Origin: Clostridium_AD sp050717515
Lineage (GTDB): Bacteria > Bacillota > Clostridia > Clostridiales > Clostridiaceae
Reading direction: 5' to 3'
Assembly (NCBI RefSeq): GCF_050717515.1
Contig: NZ_JBOITL010000007.1
Coordinates: 1 to 64,000, forward strand
DNA: 64,000 nt
Below, one piece after another: positions 51,817-61,228 of the stretch. The notes under the pieces are model-generated. The model was not told where the DNA came from. It worked only from the letters and a program-made list of their open reading frames with translations, and searched no databases. The position numbers and the translations under genes are program-made. Within the stretch, counting starts at the first letter, position 1; each line of letters starts with the position of its first letter.

Positions 51817-52590
51817 TTATTCCTTATAATTTTCTACATAACTATCATAATACTTTTTCATTTGGGAGACAACCAAACTTTCATTAAAAATTTTATTTTC
51901 AATTTTGTTAATCTTCATTATGCCCATAATACTATTAGTTATAAAAATGCCCTCTGCTTCCATTAATTCGCCATATGTAAACTCGCCTTCTTGAATTTTA
52001 AATCCTAGTGTCAATGAATTTTTTATAACAAAATCTCGAATAATACCCGGTAGTAAACCACATTTAACCTTCGGTGTAAATATAATCCCATTTTTCACAA
52101 AAAATATATTACTTACAGCTCCCTCACTTATAAATCCTTCTGTATTTAAAAATAGTGCTTCATTATAGCCTTTTTTTATAATCTTATCTCGTTCAATTAT
52201 ATTCTCCACGTAATTAAAGGATTTCACATAAGTTAAATTTGAATATTCATTTCGACGTACCTCGCTTACTCCTAAGGAAAACCCTCGCGCGTAATCACTA
52301 TCTATATATGGAATTTCTCTTTTAGTAATTATAGTATTTTTCTCAGATACCATAATCTTAAGCACAGAGTTTTTAGAGCTAATCTTTTCCGCCCCAGCAT
52401 AAATTTCTGCTGCTGTAATCTTTTTATTTACACCTAGTGTGCTAAGTCCACTATTTAACCTTTGTATATGCTCTCCAAGAAATATTGGTTTTTCTTTAAC
52501 TAATATAGTCTCAAAGACTCCTCTTCCAAAGAAAAATCCACTATCTAAGGCTATGGCCTCTTGGCTTAAACTCCCATTTATAAGCATCAT
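51817..52590 (-). CDS. pabC: Aminodeoxychorismate lyase
   Basis: This 257-residue fold-type IV PLP enzyme has the lysine in TYVKSFNYVENIIERDKI (about residue 138). The phosphate loop region is SEGAVSNIFFVKNG, with GLLPGIIRDFV and GIFITNSIMGIM after it. It releases pyruvate from aminodeoxychorismate to give p-aminobenzoate. The start ATG follows AAGGAG by seven bases. The palindrome at 52607-52630 lies just upstream, after pabB. Confidence 0.85.
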   Translation of the reverse strand: MMLINGSLSQEAIALDSGFFFGRGVFETILVKEKPIFLGEHIQRLNSGLSTLGVNKKITAAEIYAGAEKISSKNSVLKIMVSEKNTIITKREIPYIDSDYARGFSLGVSEVRRNEYSNLTYVKSFNYVENIIERDKIIKKGYNEALFLNTEGFISEGAVSNIFFVKNGIIFTPKVKCGLLPGIIRDFVIKNSLTLGFKIQEGEFTYGELMEAEGIFITNSIMGIMKINKIENKIFNESLVVSQMKKYYDSYVENYKE

Positions 52591-52606
52591 ATATACTCTC
52601 CTTACT

Positions 52607-52630
52607 GGTGCCACCCACGTGGGTGGCACC
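52607..52630. promoter_or_regulatory. 24-bp perfect palindrome between pabB and pabC
   Basis: GGTGCCACCCAC is followed directly by its exact reverse complement, with no spacer. It lies three bases after the pabB stop and about 10 bases before the pabC ribosome site. The GC content contrasts with the surroundings. It may be an operator, a partial terminator tuning pabC, or an RNA-processing hairpin. No second copy was noticed in the window. Confidence 0.7.
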
Positions 52631-52633
52631 ACT

Positions 52634-53983
52634 CTATAATACTCTCATCAGTGCCTTTGCTTTATCTAAGGTTTCATCATATTCGCATTCTTCATTAGAA
52701 TCCCAAGTTATTCCTCCACCTACACCAAAATATGCCTGCTTATCTTTTATTAAGATTGTTCTAATAATTATATTTAAATCTACATTTCCGTCAAAACCCA
52801 AATATCCAAGAGACCCCGTATATATATTTCGACCCACAGGCTCTAATTCCTCAATAATTTCCATTGAGCGTATTTTAGGCGTTCCGGTTATAGACCCTCC
52901 AGGAAAACAAGCTTTAATACATTCTAGGGGGCTTATTCCATCTTTCAGTTCACCTACAACCGTAGACACCAAATGAAATACTGTGCTATACTCCTCTAAT
53001 TTAAAAAGTTCGGTAACTTTTACTGAACTTGGCTTACATACTTTACTTAAATCATTTCGTTCTAAATCCACCACCATCAAAAGTTCAGCCTTATCTTTTT
53101 CGCTATTTATTAATATATTTTTATTTTTTAAGTCTTCTGCTACGTCTATTCCCCTTGGCATTGTACCTTTAATAGGCCTAGTTTCTACCATTCTGTTTTT
53201 AATTGACAGAAATCTTTCTGGGGAAGAGCATATTATATTAAAATCTTTAAAATTCATAAAGGCTGCAAATGGAGCTGGATTTATATGTCTTAAGTCTTTA
53301 TATATTTCATATGCACTTTTACCAATGCTACAACTAAATCTTTGAGTTAAGTTGGTAATATATATATCACCACTTTTTATATAAGCTCTTACCTTTGATA
53401 CAGTTTTGATATAATCCTTCTTTTCAAAGCCCGAAGTAAATTTATTAACTATACTTCCTACTTTTTCATATACAATTTTATCTCCCTTTTTTATCCGCTT
53501 TGCAATATCTCCGATGCTGTCTTTCTGTGATTTAATCATGCCTAGTGCAGATATATAAACACTACTTTCAAGATTATCTAAGATAATAATGTTATCATAA
53601 AAATTATAAATACAATTTGGTATATCTATATCCTTCTTTGCTATATTAGGTAGCTCTTCAACTTCCCTAGCAAGGTCGTAGGAAAAATACCCCATTCCGC
53701 CAGCTACAAAAGGAAGCTCAGTATTATTTTCTATAGCATATTCTTTTAGAATTTTATTTAACTCCTCAAAGGTATCCCCTATATAATCTTCTTCTCCCTT
53801 GTAGCACCTACCATCTTTACTTTTAAAAGTTAAAAAACAATTGACCCCTATAAAAGAATATCTTCCTAAGGTTTCTTTGTCCCTAGCACTATCTAATAAT
53901 ATAGTGTTTAAATCATCTTTAAATAGTGAATATATATCAAATCCATCAAGCTTTGTGTTGAACTTTTCAATTAGTAGCTTCAT
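52634..53983 (-). CDS. pabB: Aminodeoxychorismate synthase, large subunit
   Basis: This 449-residue chorismate-binding enzyme has the conserved ETRPIKGTMPRG, where the PIKGT lysine separates PabB from TrpE. Other motifs are AELLMVVDLERNDLSKVC, GSITGTPKIRSMEIIEEL and GVGGGITWDSNEECEYDET. It adds ammonia from PabA to chorismate. AAGGAG precedes the ATG. It starts nine bases after pabA ends, so the two are coupled. Confidence 0.93.
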   Translation of the reverse strand: MKLLIEKFNTKLDGFDIYSLFKDDLNTILLDSARDKETLGRYSFIGVNCFLTFKSKDGRCYKGEEDYIGDTFEELNKILKEYAIENNTELPFVAGGMGYFSYDLAREVEELPNIAKKDIDIPNCIYNFYDNIIILDNLESSVYISALGMIKSQKDSIGDIAKRIKKGDKIVYEKVGSIVNKFTSGFEKKDYIKTVSKVRAYIKSGDIYITNLTQRFSCSIGKSAYEIYKDLRHINPAPFAAFMNFKDFNIICSSPERFLSIKNRMVETRPIKGTMPRGIDVAEDLKNKNILINSEKDKAELLMVVDLERNDLSKVCKPSSVKVTELFKLEEYSTVFHLVSTVVGELKDGISPLECIKACFPGGSITGTPKIRSMEIIEELEPVGRNIYTGSLGYLGFDGNVDLNIIIRTILIKDKQAYFGVGGGITWDSNEECEYDETLDKAKALMRVL

Positions 53984-53992
53984 TTTTTCTCC

Positions 53993-54586
53993 TTAGTCTT
54001 TAACAATTTTATTTTTATTTCTAACCTCATTAATAAAATTTTTAAGAATTTCGTGTCCATACTGCGTAAGTTCCGCTTCAGGGTGAAATTGTACACCTTC
54101 AATGTGATATTGCTTATGTCTTATCCCCATTATAACTCCGTCCTCTGTCTCACTAGTTATCTCCAGTACCTCTGGTAGTGATTCTCTCTCGATTATTAAG
54201 GAATGATATCTTGTAACCTTCATTGGACTCACAATATTTTTAAATATATATTTTTGACTATGTACAATTTCAGACACTTTTCCATGCACTGGCTGGGATC
54301 CCTTAATGATTTTGCCACCAAATACCTTACCAATAACTTGATGACCTAAACATATTCCTAGTATAGGTATTCTCCCTTTAAAGGTTTCTACTATTTCCAT
54401 GCAAATTCCTGCATATTCTGGAGATTTTGGACCAGGTGAAATAATTATAGCTTCTGGTTTAATTCTCTCAATGTCCTCCACTGAAATCTTATCGTTTCTA
54501 TATATTAGTATTTGTTCACCTAACTCTTCAAAGTATCTAACTAGGTTGTATACAAATGAATCATAATTGTCTATCATCAAAAACAT
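53993..54586 (-). CDS. pabA: Aminodeoxychorismate synthase, glutaminase subunit
   Basis: This 197-residue class I glutamine amidotransferase has MIDNYDSFVYNLVRYFEELG, PGPKSPEYAG, the catalytic cysteine in ILGICLGHQVIGK, and the His-Glu pair in GVQFHPEAELT. It feeds ammonia to PabB. It may also serve anthranilate synthase in genomes without a separate TrpG. AGGAGATCC precedes the ATG. It is the first gene of the folate operon. Confidence 0.92.
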   Translation of the reverse strand: MFLMIDNYDSFVYNLVRYFEELGEQILIYRNDKISVEDIERIKPEAIIISPGPKSPEYAGICMEIVETFKGRIPILGICLGHQVIGKVFGGKIIKGSQPVHGKVSEIVHSQKYIFKNIVSPMKVTRYHSLIIERESLPEVLEITSETEDGVIMGIRHKQYHIEGVQFHPEAELTQYGHEILKNFINEVRNKNKIVKD

Positions 54587-54705
54587 AAAGGATCTCCTTT
54601 TCTCTTATAATTACTTATATTATATCAAATAATTCCAATAAAATCATTAGGATTAAATCCTCATCTAGGATGCTGCAATTAACGACTTCTGAAATGCATT
54701 AAAAT

Positions 54706-54758
54706 AAACTTCCATTTTCTGTTATGACTTTTTAGTTCATAATAAAAACTGGAAGTTT
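54706..54758 (-). terminator. Nested hairpin after the sensor kinase gene
   Basis: AAACTTCCA (54706-54714) pairs with TGGAAGTTT (54750-54758), with an inner TTATGA/TCATAA. It lies 11 bases beyond the kinase stop and likely ends the transporter/regulator transcript. Confidence 0.65.
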
Positions 54759-54768
54759 TGACTTGCTA

Positions 54769-56124
54769 TTATTTTATATATAATTTAAATATTACCTCTT
54801 CCTTTTCCTTAAAACCTTTTATAATTCCTCCATGAAGTTTTACAATATCCAGAGCAATTGACAAACCTAACCCACTACCCTCTTCATGCCTAGACTGATC
54901 CTTTTTATATAACCTTTCAAAAAAACTGTCCACTTCCCCTTCTGAAACTGTCTCTCTAGGAACATTACTCACGCAAAAAGCTCCATAGCTTATATTATTT
55001 ATTTTTTCTTTGGATATCTTAATTTTCACTACAGTATTTATTTTAGAATTTTTTAAAGCATTACTTAGGAGATTATTAACAGCCCTGCCAATCAAATCAG
55101 GATCACCATTTATGTAAACAGGCTCCTTTGACAGCTCCACTTCTAGTTTTAATGAGTTCTCGTAAAATCCACTTGCTTCATCCTCGAATATCTGTCTTCC
55201 CAATTCGTTTAGCTCTAAATTTTCAAAATTTAATATTATATCCTTTGATGTTAGTTTTGAATACTCAAAAAAGTCCTCTAGCATAGTTCTAAGAAATACA
55301 CCCTTACGTTCTATTATGCTTATATACTTACTTAGTTCTTCCTTAGAATTATATTTATCTTTTTTAATAATATCAATATATCCAAGTATGGTTGTCAGAG
55401 GAGTTCGCAGATCATGTGAAATATTGGTTAAAAATTCGCTTCTTTTCCTATCTTCTTTTTCAAGTTCAGTTGCCATAAAGTTAATTCCTTCTGCAAGTTC
55501 TCTTAATTCGTTTTTATAGTGAATGGGCACTCTGTGAGATAAATTCCCTTGGGCTATAATTTGCACTGAGGATTTTATTTTTGAAATATAGGATACCCTC
55601 CCCCAAATTAATATAAAAAAGATTATTACAAATCCTATTAATGTCCAAACGAGCATCATCTTGTCATCATTTCCATATCCAAGATAACCATAATATAAGA
55701 AATATCCCTCCTTTAAATAATCACAGCCATATATTTTAAAAATATTTTCATCTTTTCTTAAAATAGAATATTCCCGCATGCCGTCTTTAATCTCATTCTT
55801 ATCTATGACTTGTACTCCTTTGTTACTTCCAACTATAACCTTACCCACTTTATCTACTATATAGAAATTGTACCCTTGGTTAAATGCATATTTATTATTT
55901 ATAAGTTGCTGCAAATCAATAGGATTGCTAAAATTACTGCTTTCCAGTTCCTTCTCTAAGCCCTTAACACACTCAGAATACATATTATTTATTCTATAAG
56001 TAGGATTTTTATTATAAATTCCTACGCCCATATTTTTTATAATTGCGGAACTCAAAAATGAAATCACAAAAGCAACTAACGCTATAATAACTAACTCACC
56101 CTTAAGCTTAACAATCCTTTTCAA
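54769..56124 (-). CDS. Sensor histidine kinase
   Basis: This 451-residue protein has membrane segments near residues 12-30 and 158-176 around an extracytoplasmic sensor region. A HAMP linker follows. The phospho-acceptor is in TNISHDLRTPLTTILGYID (about residues 233-251). The N box reads VNNLLSNALKNS and the G box GSGLGLSIALDIVKLHGG. The gene overlaps the response regulator by 17 bases. It likely controls the ABC transporter genes upstream. Confidence 0.92.
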   Translation of the reverse strand: MKRIVKLKGELVIIALVAFVISFLSSAIIKNMGVGIYNKNPTYRINNMYSECVKGLEKELESSNFSNPIDLQQLINNKYAFNQGYNFYIVDKVGKVIVGSNKGVQVIDKNEIKDGMREYSILRKDENIFKIYGCDYLKEGYFLYYGYLGYGNDDKMMLVWTLIGFVIIFFILIWGRVSYISKIKSSVQIIAQGNLSHRVPIHYKNELRELAEGINFMATELEKEDRKRSEFLTNISHDLRTPLTTILGYIDIIKKDKYNSKEELSKYISIIERKGVFLRTMLEDFFEYSKLTSKDIILNFENLELNELGRQIFEDEASGFYENSLKLEVELSKEPVYINGDPDLIGRAVNNLLSNALKNSKINTVVKIKISKEKINNISYGAFCVSNVPRETVSEGEVDSFFERLYKKDQSRHEEGSGLGLSIALDIVKLHGGIIKGFKEKEEVIFKLYIK

Positions 56125-56797
56125 CTTTATACCCCATTCCCCAAATAGTTTTTATATATTTACCCACCTTAACCTTATCACCTAATTTATCCCTAAGGTT
56201 TCGCATGTGTACAATAACGCTGTTATCATTTTCTAAAAAGGTATCCTTCCATATTAACTCATACAGCACTTTGGTTGAATATACTCGTCCCTTATTTGAA
56301 GCTAAAGTGCTTAAAATCTCAAATTCCTTAGGGGTTAACATGATTTCTTCTCCAACTCTTTGTACTGTATGTTCTAAAAGATTTATTTCTAAATCTTTTA
56401 TCTTTAAAATGCTATCTATAGACGCCTTATTATCAGATGTTCTTTTTAATATTGAAAGAACTCTTAAGGATAATTCTGTAAAGTCAAAAGGCTTAACTAC
56501 ATAGTCATCGCACCCTTTAGTAAATCCCTTTATTTTGTCCATTTGTTCACCTTTAGCAGTTAACAAAATTACAGGGGTATCACAGAACTCTCTAAGTCTT
56601 ACTAGCATTGCATAACCATCCATTTTGGGCATCATAATATCTAGTAATATCAGGGAAAATGTCTTGTTTTTAGTAATTCTTAAACCTTCCTCTCCATCAC
56701 AAGCATAAGCAATTTCATAACCCTCTCTCGAAAAATAATTACCTAACATTTCTCTTATATCTAAATCATCATCCACAATTAATATATTATTCTGCAT
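56108..56797 (-). CDS. OmpR/PhoB-family response regulator
   Basis: In this 229-residue protein the receiver domain has the acidic pair in ILIVDDDLDIREM, the phospho-aspartate in LILLDIMMPKMDG, then VILLTAKGE and DDYVVKPFDF. The winged-helix part carries TPKEFEILSTLASNKGRVYS and MRNLRDKLGD. AGGTGG precedes the ATG. It lies 40 bases downstream of the ABC permease gene, in one cluster with its kinase. Confidence 0.94.
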   Translation of the reverse strand: MQNNILIVDDDLDIREMLGNYFSREGYEIAYACDGEEGLRITKNKTFSLILLDIMMPKMDGYAMLVRLREFCDTPVILLTAKGEQMDKIKGFTKGCDDYVVKPFDFTELSLRVLSILKRTSDNKASIDSILKIKDLEINLLEHTVQRVGEEIMLTPKEFEILSTLASNKGRVYSTKVLYELIWKDTFLENDNSVIVHMRNLRDKLGDKVKVGKYIKTIWGMGYKVEKDC

Positions 56798-56837
56798 TTT
56801 TCCACCTATCTTTACATTTTTTCTTAATTATACCATT

Positions 56838-59159
56838 TTAGTTCTCTCTTAAAAACTCATAAGAATTATATTTTTTCATAGTGATAAATGGATAAATGAA
56901 AGTAGCCGCAGTGAGAGTTAGGCTACAAAGTAATAATACAATCATGTCCCATAAAGAATTAACTGCCTTAATTCCTAGTAGCTTTAAGAATAACTTTGAA
57001 ACTGAAACATAGAAGCCATAAGACAGAATACAGGATACTATAATAAGTATGCTTCCTTTAAAGATGTATACTTTTGATATAAACCCTTTTCCCAGGCCTA
57101 AAGCTCTTATTACTGTTTCTTCTTTTCTTTCTTCTATGAATGTAATATTCAGAAGATTAATATTAAAAATTAATGATGCAAACACTACCATAAGTGAAAG
57201 TGCTTTGAATATATTAAGAAATTTCCCTATATATGCTGAAATAGCGCTGCCTAAAATATCAACTGATATAAGAGGGCTGTCCCCTAGTTTATCCATCCAT
57301 TTAGTGCCGCCTGCCTTAATATAAAATTGTGAACTGTTGCTATACCCACGATAAGGCAGTAGCATACACATACTATCTATAAATGAATTATCATAAACGC
57401 CCTTTATTTTTATATCTACTGTTTTATTTTGATAAGCTATGTGAAGTATATCGCCAACCTTCAACTTATTTTCCTTTTGGTACTGGGAAGTAATCAAGCA
57501 CCCGTCTTTTCCCTTAAAAAGTTTTTCACCTTCCACCATTTTAAACTCCAGCTTGTAATCTTCCTTTTTTATTTCTTTAAAGGCAATTAATTTTTGTTTA
57601 ATATTATTGTTTAAAACTTTACCTGCTGAATTATAATTTTTAATATACCCTTCAACCCCATTTTCTTTTGTAAGAATGTTTTCCAAATTTAAATTTTCTT
57701 TTGAAAGCAAAATATAGTTATATGGCAAAGCTGTAGTTAAAGATTTATTCATGCTGTTTTTAACATTGTTGTTTAGAGTTAATGTGATCATTATAAATAC
57801 TAAAGTAATAGAAAAACTTACAGTAAGTAGAATAAATGTTAAAAAGTTTTTCTTCATATTTTTGAAGGAATACATTAATAATTGACTTCTGTAATGAATC
57901 GAAGACAAAATCTTCATCAGTACAGCGCTTATAATCAAAAATATTAAAATGATACATATTATGCCTAATGAAGTTACAAGATTTACAGAACTTCCTATAT
58001 AAACCGAGTATATGAATAGCATTACAGGTATTAGTAATATAATGTAGATAAATACACGTTTTTTTACTATCCCATTTTTTTCTTCATTTTCTCTTAGAAG
58101 CCATAAACCTTTAAAATCATCTATTATTAATAAAGGTATATTTGAAAACATCTCGAAGAATAGTATATTCAAAATAATTCCTTTGGAAAATATTCCAAAT
58201 CCCTCTATAAAACTTATACTTTGAGGGATATAATTCATTTTTAATAGGACATTAGATACTAAAATAGTTGTTAAAACAGATAAGATTATGGGCAGTAAAA
58301 CTATAATCGATAATTCCAATCTTAGAGCATTTTTTATATCCTTATTTTTAAGGGATAAAATCTTCATAATAGATATATCCCTTTGACCTCTTATTATAAG
58401 CATAATTGAGGTAGTTATTATTACTATTGAAGATAGTATATATCCCATAGTGGTCAATATTCCAAAAGAAGCAAGCTGCACATCTGTCTCACTTTTAAGC
58501 CTTCGCTCTTTATCCTTTATTGAACTATACAAATATCCATCTTCCTTAGACGCTATACGCTGCTTCAAAGCTTCTCCATCAGTATTTCCACTGATATAAA
58601 TTAAATTACCCGCGCTAACACTTTCATTTATTTTTCCGTAGCCAATTATTGTTTCATCATTAGTTACCCCTTTAGGCATTGCTTCTATTTCTTTAACAGT
58701 ATAGGCTTTTGTTCCCCCATCAGTTTTTATACTAATTTTATCTCCAGTTTTAGCAGCAAGATTCTTTGCCATGGATGAATCCAAAATTACTTCATCCTTT
58801 TTAAGGCTTTGCTCACCTAGTATCAATTTAGCGTAAAATTTACTGCTTTTGCTGCTTTTGCTATTTTGAAAAAAGGCAGTAATAGTTTTTTTATAAGTAA
58901 CCTTGTAACCCTCTTTTTTTAATATACTTATTTCTTCATTAAAATCTTTAGATTCATAAAATGACTTTATAAATAAATCGCCACCATTAGCCTCCATGAT
59001 ACTTTTTTTGTTGTATTCATTCATGTTTGCTGAAAGAATAGGAACGGTAATAGATAAAGTTGTGGTAAGCAAAATAGAGATCATTGTGAATAATAAAATC
59101 AACTTTTCCACTTTCAAATTTTTCATATTATATATTTTGAAAATATTAAGCCAGTTCAT
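56838..59159 (-). CDS. FtsX-type ABC transporter permease, 773 residues
   Basis: This large permease has two FtsX units. The first has an N-terminal segment (about residues 18-38), an extracytoplasmic region, and a segment group at about 230-410. The second has a segment near 435, a second extracytoplasmic region, and a segment group at about 655-765. This layout suits antibiotic-peptide or lipid exporters of the MacB/YtrF/SalY type. The substrate is unknown. It overlaps the ATPase gene by 14 bases. Confidence 0.86.
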   Translation of the reverse strand: MNWLNIFKIYNMKNLKVEKLILLFTMISILLTTTLSITVPILSANMNEYNKKSIMEANGGDLFIKSFYESKDFNEEISILKKEGYKVTYKKTITAFFQNSKSSKSSKFYAKLILGEQSLKKDEVILDSSMAKNLAAKTGDKISIKTDGGTKAYTVKEIEAMPKGVTNDETIIGYGKINESVSAGNLIYISGNTDGEALKQRIASKEDGYLYSSIKDKERRLKSETDVQLASFGILTTMGYILSSIVIITTSIMLIIRGQRDISIMKILSLKNKDIKNALRLELSIIVLLPIILSVLTTILVSNVLLKMNYIPQSISFIEGFGIFSKGIILNILFFEMFSNIPLLIIDDFKGLWLLRENEEKNGIVKKRVFIYIILLIPVMLFIYSVYIGSSVNLVTSLGIICIILIFLIISAVLMKILSSIHYRSQLLMYSFKNMKKNFLTFILLTVSFSITLVFIMITLTLNNNVKNSMNKSLTTALPYNYILLSKENLNLENILTKENGVEGYIKNYNSAGKVLNNNIKQKLIAFKEIKKEDYKLEFKMVEGEKLFKGKDGCLITSQYQKENKLKVGDILHIAYQNKTVDIKIKGVYDNSFIDSMCMLLPYRGYSNSSQFYIKAGGTKWMDKLGDSPLISVDILGSAISAYIGKFLNIFKALSLMVVFASLIFNINLLNITFIEERKEETVIRALGLGKGFISKVYIFKGSILIIVSCILSYGFYVSVSKLFLKLLGIKAVNSLWDMIVLLLCSLTLTAATFIYPFITMKKYNSYEFLREN

Positions 59160-59814
59160 TCAAAACACCATCCTCAAGAAAAAACTTTCTATCTCCCAAA
59201 GAGCCTATTCTTTCATCATGAGTTACTATAGCAAGGCAACAACCTATTTCTGCTTTAACCTTCAGTAAAAGCTCAATAACCCTTTTACCATTTTCAGAAT
59301 CTAGAGCTCCCGTAGGTTCATCACATAATATAAATCTAGGACTGTTAACAAGTGCCCTCACCACAGCTACTCTTTGGGCTTCTCCACCAGAAAGTGAAGT
59401 TACCTTTGCATTTCTCTTATCTAACAAACCTACTTTTTTTAATAAAGCTTCACATTTTACTACTTTCTCATTTTTGCCTTCTTTGCTATCTATAGCTAAC
59501 AATAAATTTTCTAAAGGTGTTAAACTGGTTATTAAATTAGAATTTTGAAAAATAAGCCCGATATTTTTACGTCTTAATACCTCTATTTCTTTTTCTTTCT
59601 TACCACTGACAACCTTATTGTCAAAATAGATTTCGCCATTGCTTGAAGTTTCAAGCAATGACAGAATATATAGAAGTGTAGACTTCCCGCCTCCTGAAGG
59701 ACCCATTATAGTAATAAAATCCCCTTCCTTGATTGTAAGATTTATATTTTTCAGCACCTCCTGCTCCACATTTTCCCGTTTATAATTTTTATTCACAGCT
59801 TTTAATTGAATCAT
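59146..59814 (-). CDS. ABC transporter ATP-binding protein
   Basis: This 222-residue ATPase has Walker A GPSGGGKST (about residues 38-46), Q-loop LIFQNSNLI, signature SLSGGEAQR, Walker B FILCDEPTGALD and VTHDERI. It is of the LolD/MacB type that pairs with FtsX permeases. The ATG was set eight bases after GGAGG; a longer opening has no site. It is the first gene of the four-gene transporter and two-component cluster. Confidence 0.92.
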   Translation of the reverse strand: MIQLKAVNKNYKRENVEQEVLKNINLTIKEGDFITIMGPSGGGKSTLLYILSLLETSSNGEIYFDNKVVSGKKEKEIEVLRRKNIGLIFQNSNLITSLTPLENLLLAIDSKEGKNEKVVKCEALLKKVGLLDKRNAKVTSLSGGEAQRVAVVRALVNSPRFILCDEPTGALDSENGKRVIELLLKVKAEIGCCLAIVTHDERIGSLGDRKFFLEDGVLNELA

Positions 59815-60150
59815 ATAATAAACCTCCAAATTTTTATAATTATAATCATGCTACATCTACAATTATAAAATATGAAATGTATGTAATTTATGTTTTAAAC
59901 ATAAATAAAATATAAAGATTATATATACGAATATCTATCTCAGCAGAATAACACGGATACAAGTACAAATTAAAAGAGCCTAATATTCATTAAATAGCAA
60001 ATAATAATTATTATTTATTACAAACCCCTTTAAATATTCACCATTATTAGTTAAAATGATATTAGACAGATAAAAATAAATAGAATATCATAATTATTTT
60101 TTTGTTTCTTTTATATTATTTGTGGTAAACTTAAAATTCGAGGTGATTAT
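59815..60150. other. Divergent intergenic region
   Basis: AT-rich spacer between the ABC cluster (-) and the PHP gene (+), so it should hold both promoters. No repeats or structured RNA were seen. Confidence 0.45.
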
Positions 60151-60984
60151 ATGTACAATAGAGGTGATTTCCATCTTCATACAAATGCATCTGATGGAAA
60201 ACTAAGTCCTAAAGAATTAATTTATACAGCTTCTACAAGAGGTTTAGATATTATTGCAATAACAGATCATGACACCACTTTAAATGTTGAAGAAGGAATT
60301 ATAGAAGGTGCACGTGAGAATATAAGGGTAGTACCTGCAATAGAACTTTCTACTATTCACAATAAAGAAAGTATTCACATTTTAGGTTATTTTAAAGATG
60401 GTAACTATAAAAATGGTGTTTTTCAAAATTATTTAAAAGAAATGGAAATTTATAGAGTATTAAGAGCTGAAAAAATAGTGGAAAATCTAGATACATTTTT
60501 CAAAATAAAATTAGATTACCAGAAAATTTTAGATGATGCAAAAGGGGTAATAGCTAGACCTCATATAGCAAAAGCTATAATGAATGCTGGTTACAAATAT
60601 GATTGGAAATATATATTTGATAATTTGCTTTCAAACGATAGCCCTGCATACGTACAAACCAAGAAAATTTCAACAGCTGATGGTATAGCTATGTTAAAGA
60701 AAGTTAATGCATTAGTAGTACTTGCACACCCTGTACTAATTAAAAAGTCTTCTATAGATGAAATGATGTGTTTTGATTTTGATGGTATTGAAGCCGTCTA
60801 TCCATTAAACACAAAAAAACAAAAAGCCTTTCTAAAAGCAAAGGCTAAAGAGTACAATAAGTTTATTACTGCCGGTTCAGATTTCCATGGGATTACAGCC
60901 AATGATACCAGTCATGGTGTCGTAGGTTCAGTTTTCCTAAGCCATAATGAACTAGCTATCTTTGTAAATGAATTAGACAAATAA
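60151..60984 (+). CDS. PHP-domain phosphoesterase
   Basis: This 277-residue protein carries the metal-binding motifs of the YciV/RNase AM-like PHP family: GDFHLHTNASDGKLSP, IAITDHDTT, VPAIELST, ARPHIAKA, VLAHPV and TAGSDFHG. Members cleave phosphate esters in nucleotides or short RNA (3',5'-bisphosphates or 5' ends). The exact substrate is not readable. GAGGTG precedes the ATG. It is a single gene with a terminator after it. Confidence 0.88.
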   Translation: MYNRGDFHLHTNASDGKLSPKELIYTASTRGLDIIAITDHDTTLNVEEGIIEGARENIRVVPAIELSTIHNKESIHILGYFKDGNYKNGVFQNYLKEMEIYRVLRAEKIVENLDTFFKIKLDYQKILDDAKGVIARPHIAKAIMNAGYKYDWKYIFDNLLSNDSPAYVQTKKISTADGIAMLKKVNALVVLAHPVLIKKSSIDEMMCFDFDGIEAVYPLNTKKQKAFLKAKAKEYNKFITAGSDFHGITANDTSHGVVGSVFLSHNELAIFVNELDK

Positions 60985-61010
60985 AAGGGATGTTTTCACA
61001 TCCTTTTTTT
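60983..61010 (+). terminator. Terminator of the PHP gene
   Basis: GGATGT pairs with ACATCC around TTTC, flanked by AAAAG and a run of seven T. Confidence 0.85.
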
Positions 61011-61031
61011 CATTTCATTTAATGCGTAAAA

Positions 61032-61216
61032 AAAGTATATATTACGTAAACTGCATTCGAACAAGCGTTAGTAATTCTTAACTAATTTTAATGGGAGATA
61101 CGTTAAGAAAAGTACATGTTTGAGCGCTAGCGAGTTTGTACTTTTTAGTATCTCTCATTAAAATTTGTTTAGAATTACTTAGCGCAGCAAGATGCAGTTG
61201 TAGTAATATATACTTT
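61032..61216. repeat. 185-bp long imperfect inverted repeat
   Basis: The whole stretch folds on itself. AAAGTATATATTAC (61032-61045) pairs with GTAATATATACTTT (61203-61216). Further in, TGCATTCG and AAGCG face CGCAGCAAGATGCA, and TAATTTTAATGGGAGATAC faces GTATCTCTCATTAAAATT. AAAAGTACATG faces TTGTACTTTTT around GAGCGCTAGCGAG. The arms are about 85 bases. It lies between converging genes. It may be a miniature transposable element or a structured 3' end. Confidence 0.8.
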
Positions 61217-61228
61217 ATATTTCAGTTT

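Noticed and set aside
54587..54705. Riboswitch upstream of the folate operon
   Set aside because: The leader is only about 100 bases, AT-rich, and I saw no THF or other known riboswitch core.
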